This document shows positions 5,616 to 6,239 of a stretch of 6,239 nucleotides of DNA, in pieces. Source of the stretch: an uncultured Clostridia bacterium. Its GTDB lineage: Bacteria; Bacillota_A; Clostridia; TANB77; CAG-508. The notes beneath the pieces are model-generated. The model worked only from the letters and a program-made list of their open reading frames with translations, had not been told where the DNA came from and ran no database searches. The stretch lies in the NCBI GenBank assembly GCA_944390995.1, contig CALXSA010000054.1:1-6239 (forward strand). Direction: 5' to 3'. Numbering within the stretch: position 1 is the stretch's first letter; every line of letters starts with the position of its first letter. A program made the position numbers and the translations under genes.

Positions 5616-6239
5616 ATGTCAAAAATTTACGAAGAATTAATGGAAAGAGGTTACATCGAACAAATAACACATGAAGAAATAAGAGATGTTTTAAATAATA
5701 GCTCTATTCCATTTTATATAGGTTTCGACCCTACTGCTGACAGTTTACATGTTGGACATTTCGTTTCAATGATGGTAGCTGCACAAATGCAAAAAGCCGG
5801 ACACAAGCCAATTATCTTAATTGGTGGTGGAACTGCAAGCATTGGTGACCCTTCTGGCAAAACAGATATGAGAAGAATGATGACTAGAGAAGAAATAAAC
5901 CATAATGTAGAATGCTTTAAAAAACAACTTTCTAAATTTATCAGTTTTGAAGGAGACAATGGAGCTATAATTGTAAATAATGCAGATTGGTTACTTGAGC
6001 TAAATTTTGTTGACTTTATGAGAGATATAGGCTCACTTTTCTCTGTAAACAAAATGCTTTCTGCCGAGTGCTATAAGCAAAGAATGGAAAAAGGACTAAC
6101 TTTCTTTGAGCTTGGATATATGCTTATGCAATCTTACGACTTTTTGTATTTGTACAATAAATATGGTTGCAAATTGCAAATGGGCGGAAATGACCAATGG
6201 TCAAACATTTTAGGCGGTGTTGATTTGATTAGAAGAATA
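5616..6239 (+). CDS. tyrS: Tyrosyl-tRNA synthetase (TyrRS), N-terminal part, truncated by the window end
   Basis: The enzyme activates tyrosine with ATP and charges tRNA-Tyr in the cytoplasm as a class I homodimer. The 208 codons present cover about half of the usual 400-420 residues and contain most of the catalytic Rossmann domain. Residue numbering coincides with Geobacillus TyrRS: Y34, D38, T40 and the HIGH-type motif HVGH at 45-48, then D78 in IGDPSGK. Y168, Q172 and D175 (YMLMQSYD) and Q194 (GGNDQWSNI) match the tyrosine pocket, offset by one. The KMSKS loop, anticodon-binding domain and S4-like domain lie beyond the edge. The ATG at 5616 has GGGAGG (5602-5607) 8 nt upstream. It is divergent from lepA, with its own promoter at 5531-5559. 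No T-box leader, common for Firmicutes tyrS, is visible. Confidence 0.98.
   Translation, partial: MSKIYEELMERGYIEQITHEEIRDVLNNSSIPFYIGFDPTADSLHVGHFVSMMVAAQMQKAGHKPIILIGGGTASIGDPSGKTDMRRMMTREEINHNVECFKKQLSKFISFEGDNGAIIVNNADWLLELNFVDFMRDIGSLFSVNKMLSAECYKQRMEKGLTFFELGYMLMQSYDFLYLYNKYGCKLQMGGNDQWSNILGGVDLIRRI

Noticed and set aside
5714..6052. 112-codon minus-strand frame opposite tyrS
   Set aside because: It is antisense to the strongly conserved tyrS catalytic domain, with no ribosome binding site or recognisable product.

Overview
The window looks like chromosomal DNA from a low-GC Gram-positive bacterium, probably an uncultured member of the Clostridia. The basis is the AT-rich intergenic DNA, the strong AGGAGG-type ribosome binding sites, the consensus SigA-type promoters (TTGACA/TATAAT) and the 16S rRNA 5' end. 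The exact lineage cannot be fixed from the 77 bases of 16S rRNA present.

Layout from left to right. The first 77 bases are the 5' end of a 16S rRNA gene on the minus strand. Positions 78-627 hold its leader and two apparent tandem promoters: a proximal one with an extended -10 (435-464) and a distal one (599-627). A small hairpin with a T-tract sits on the start point of the distal promoter and may also terminate the upstream gene. Next, all on the minus strand, come an unrecognised membrane-anchored protein of 497 residues (725-2218), the 23S rRNA ribose methyltransferase RlmB (2407-3189) and the ribosomal GTPase LepA/EF-4 (3302-5113), which has a perfect consensus promoter. Transcription runs lepA -> rlmB -> the unknown gene, and then the rRNA operon starts. 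On the plus strand, tyrS (5616 to the window end, truncated) is transcribed divergently from lepA.

Three stretches are not explained by genes. (1) 5191-5502, between the divergent lepA and tyrS promoters, is a roughly 310-bp imperfect palindrome with a perfect 24-bp inverted-repeat core and a possible 7-bp flanking duplication. It looks like a non-coding miniature transposable element. (2) 2296-2419 is a second, unrelated-looking palindrome of about 124 bp whose one arm contains the rlmB stop codon. (3) 3267-3296 is a near-identical solo copy of one arm of that second palindrome, sitting just after the lepA stop codon.

The recognised genes form a translation neighbourhood: rRNA, an rRNA methylase, a ribosome-associated GTPase and an aminoacyl-tRNA synthetase. 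I see no CRISPR array, phage gene, transposase, defence gene or tRNA gene. The most interesting points are the two palindromic elements, the hairpins at predicted transcript 5' ends, the lack of a visible T-box before tyrS, and a small ORF overlapping rlmB that may be the remnant of a lost gene.
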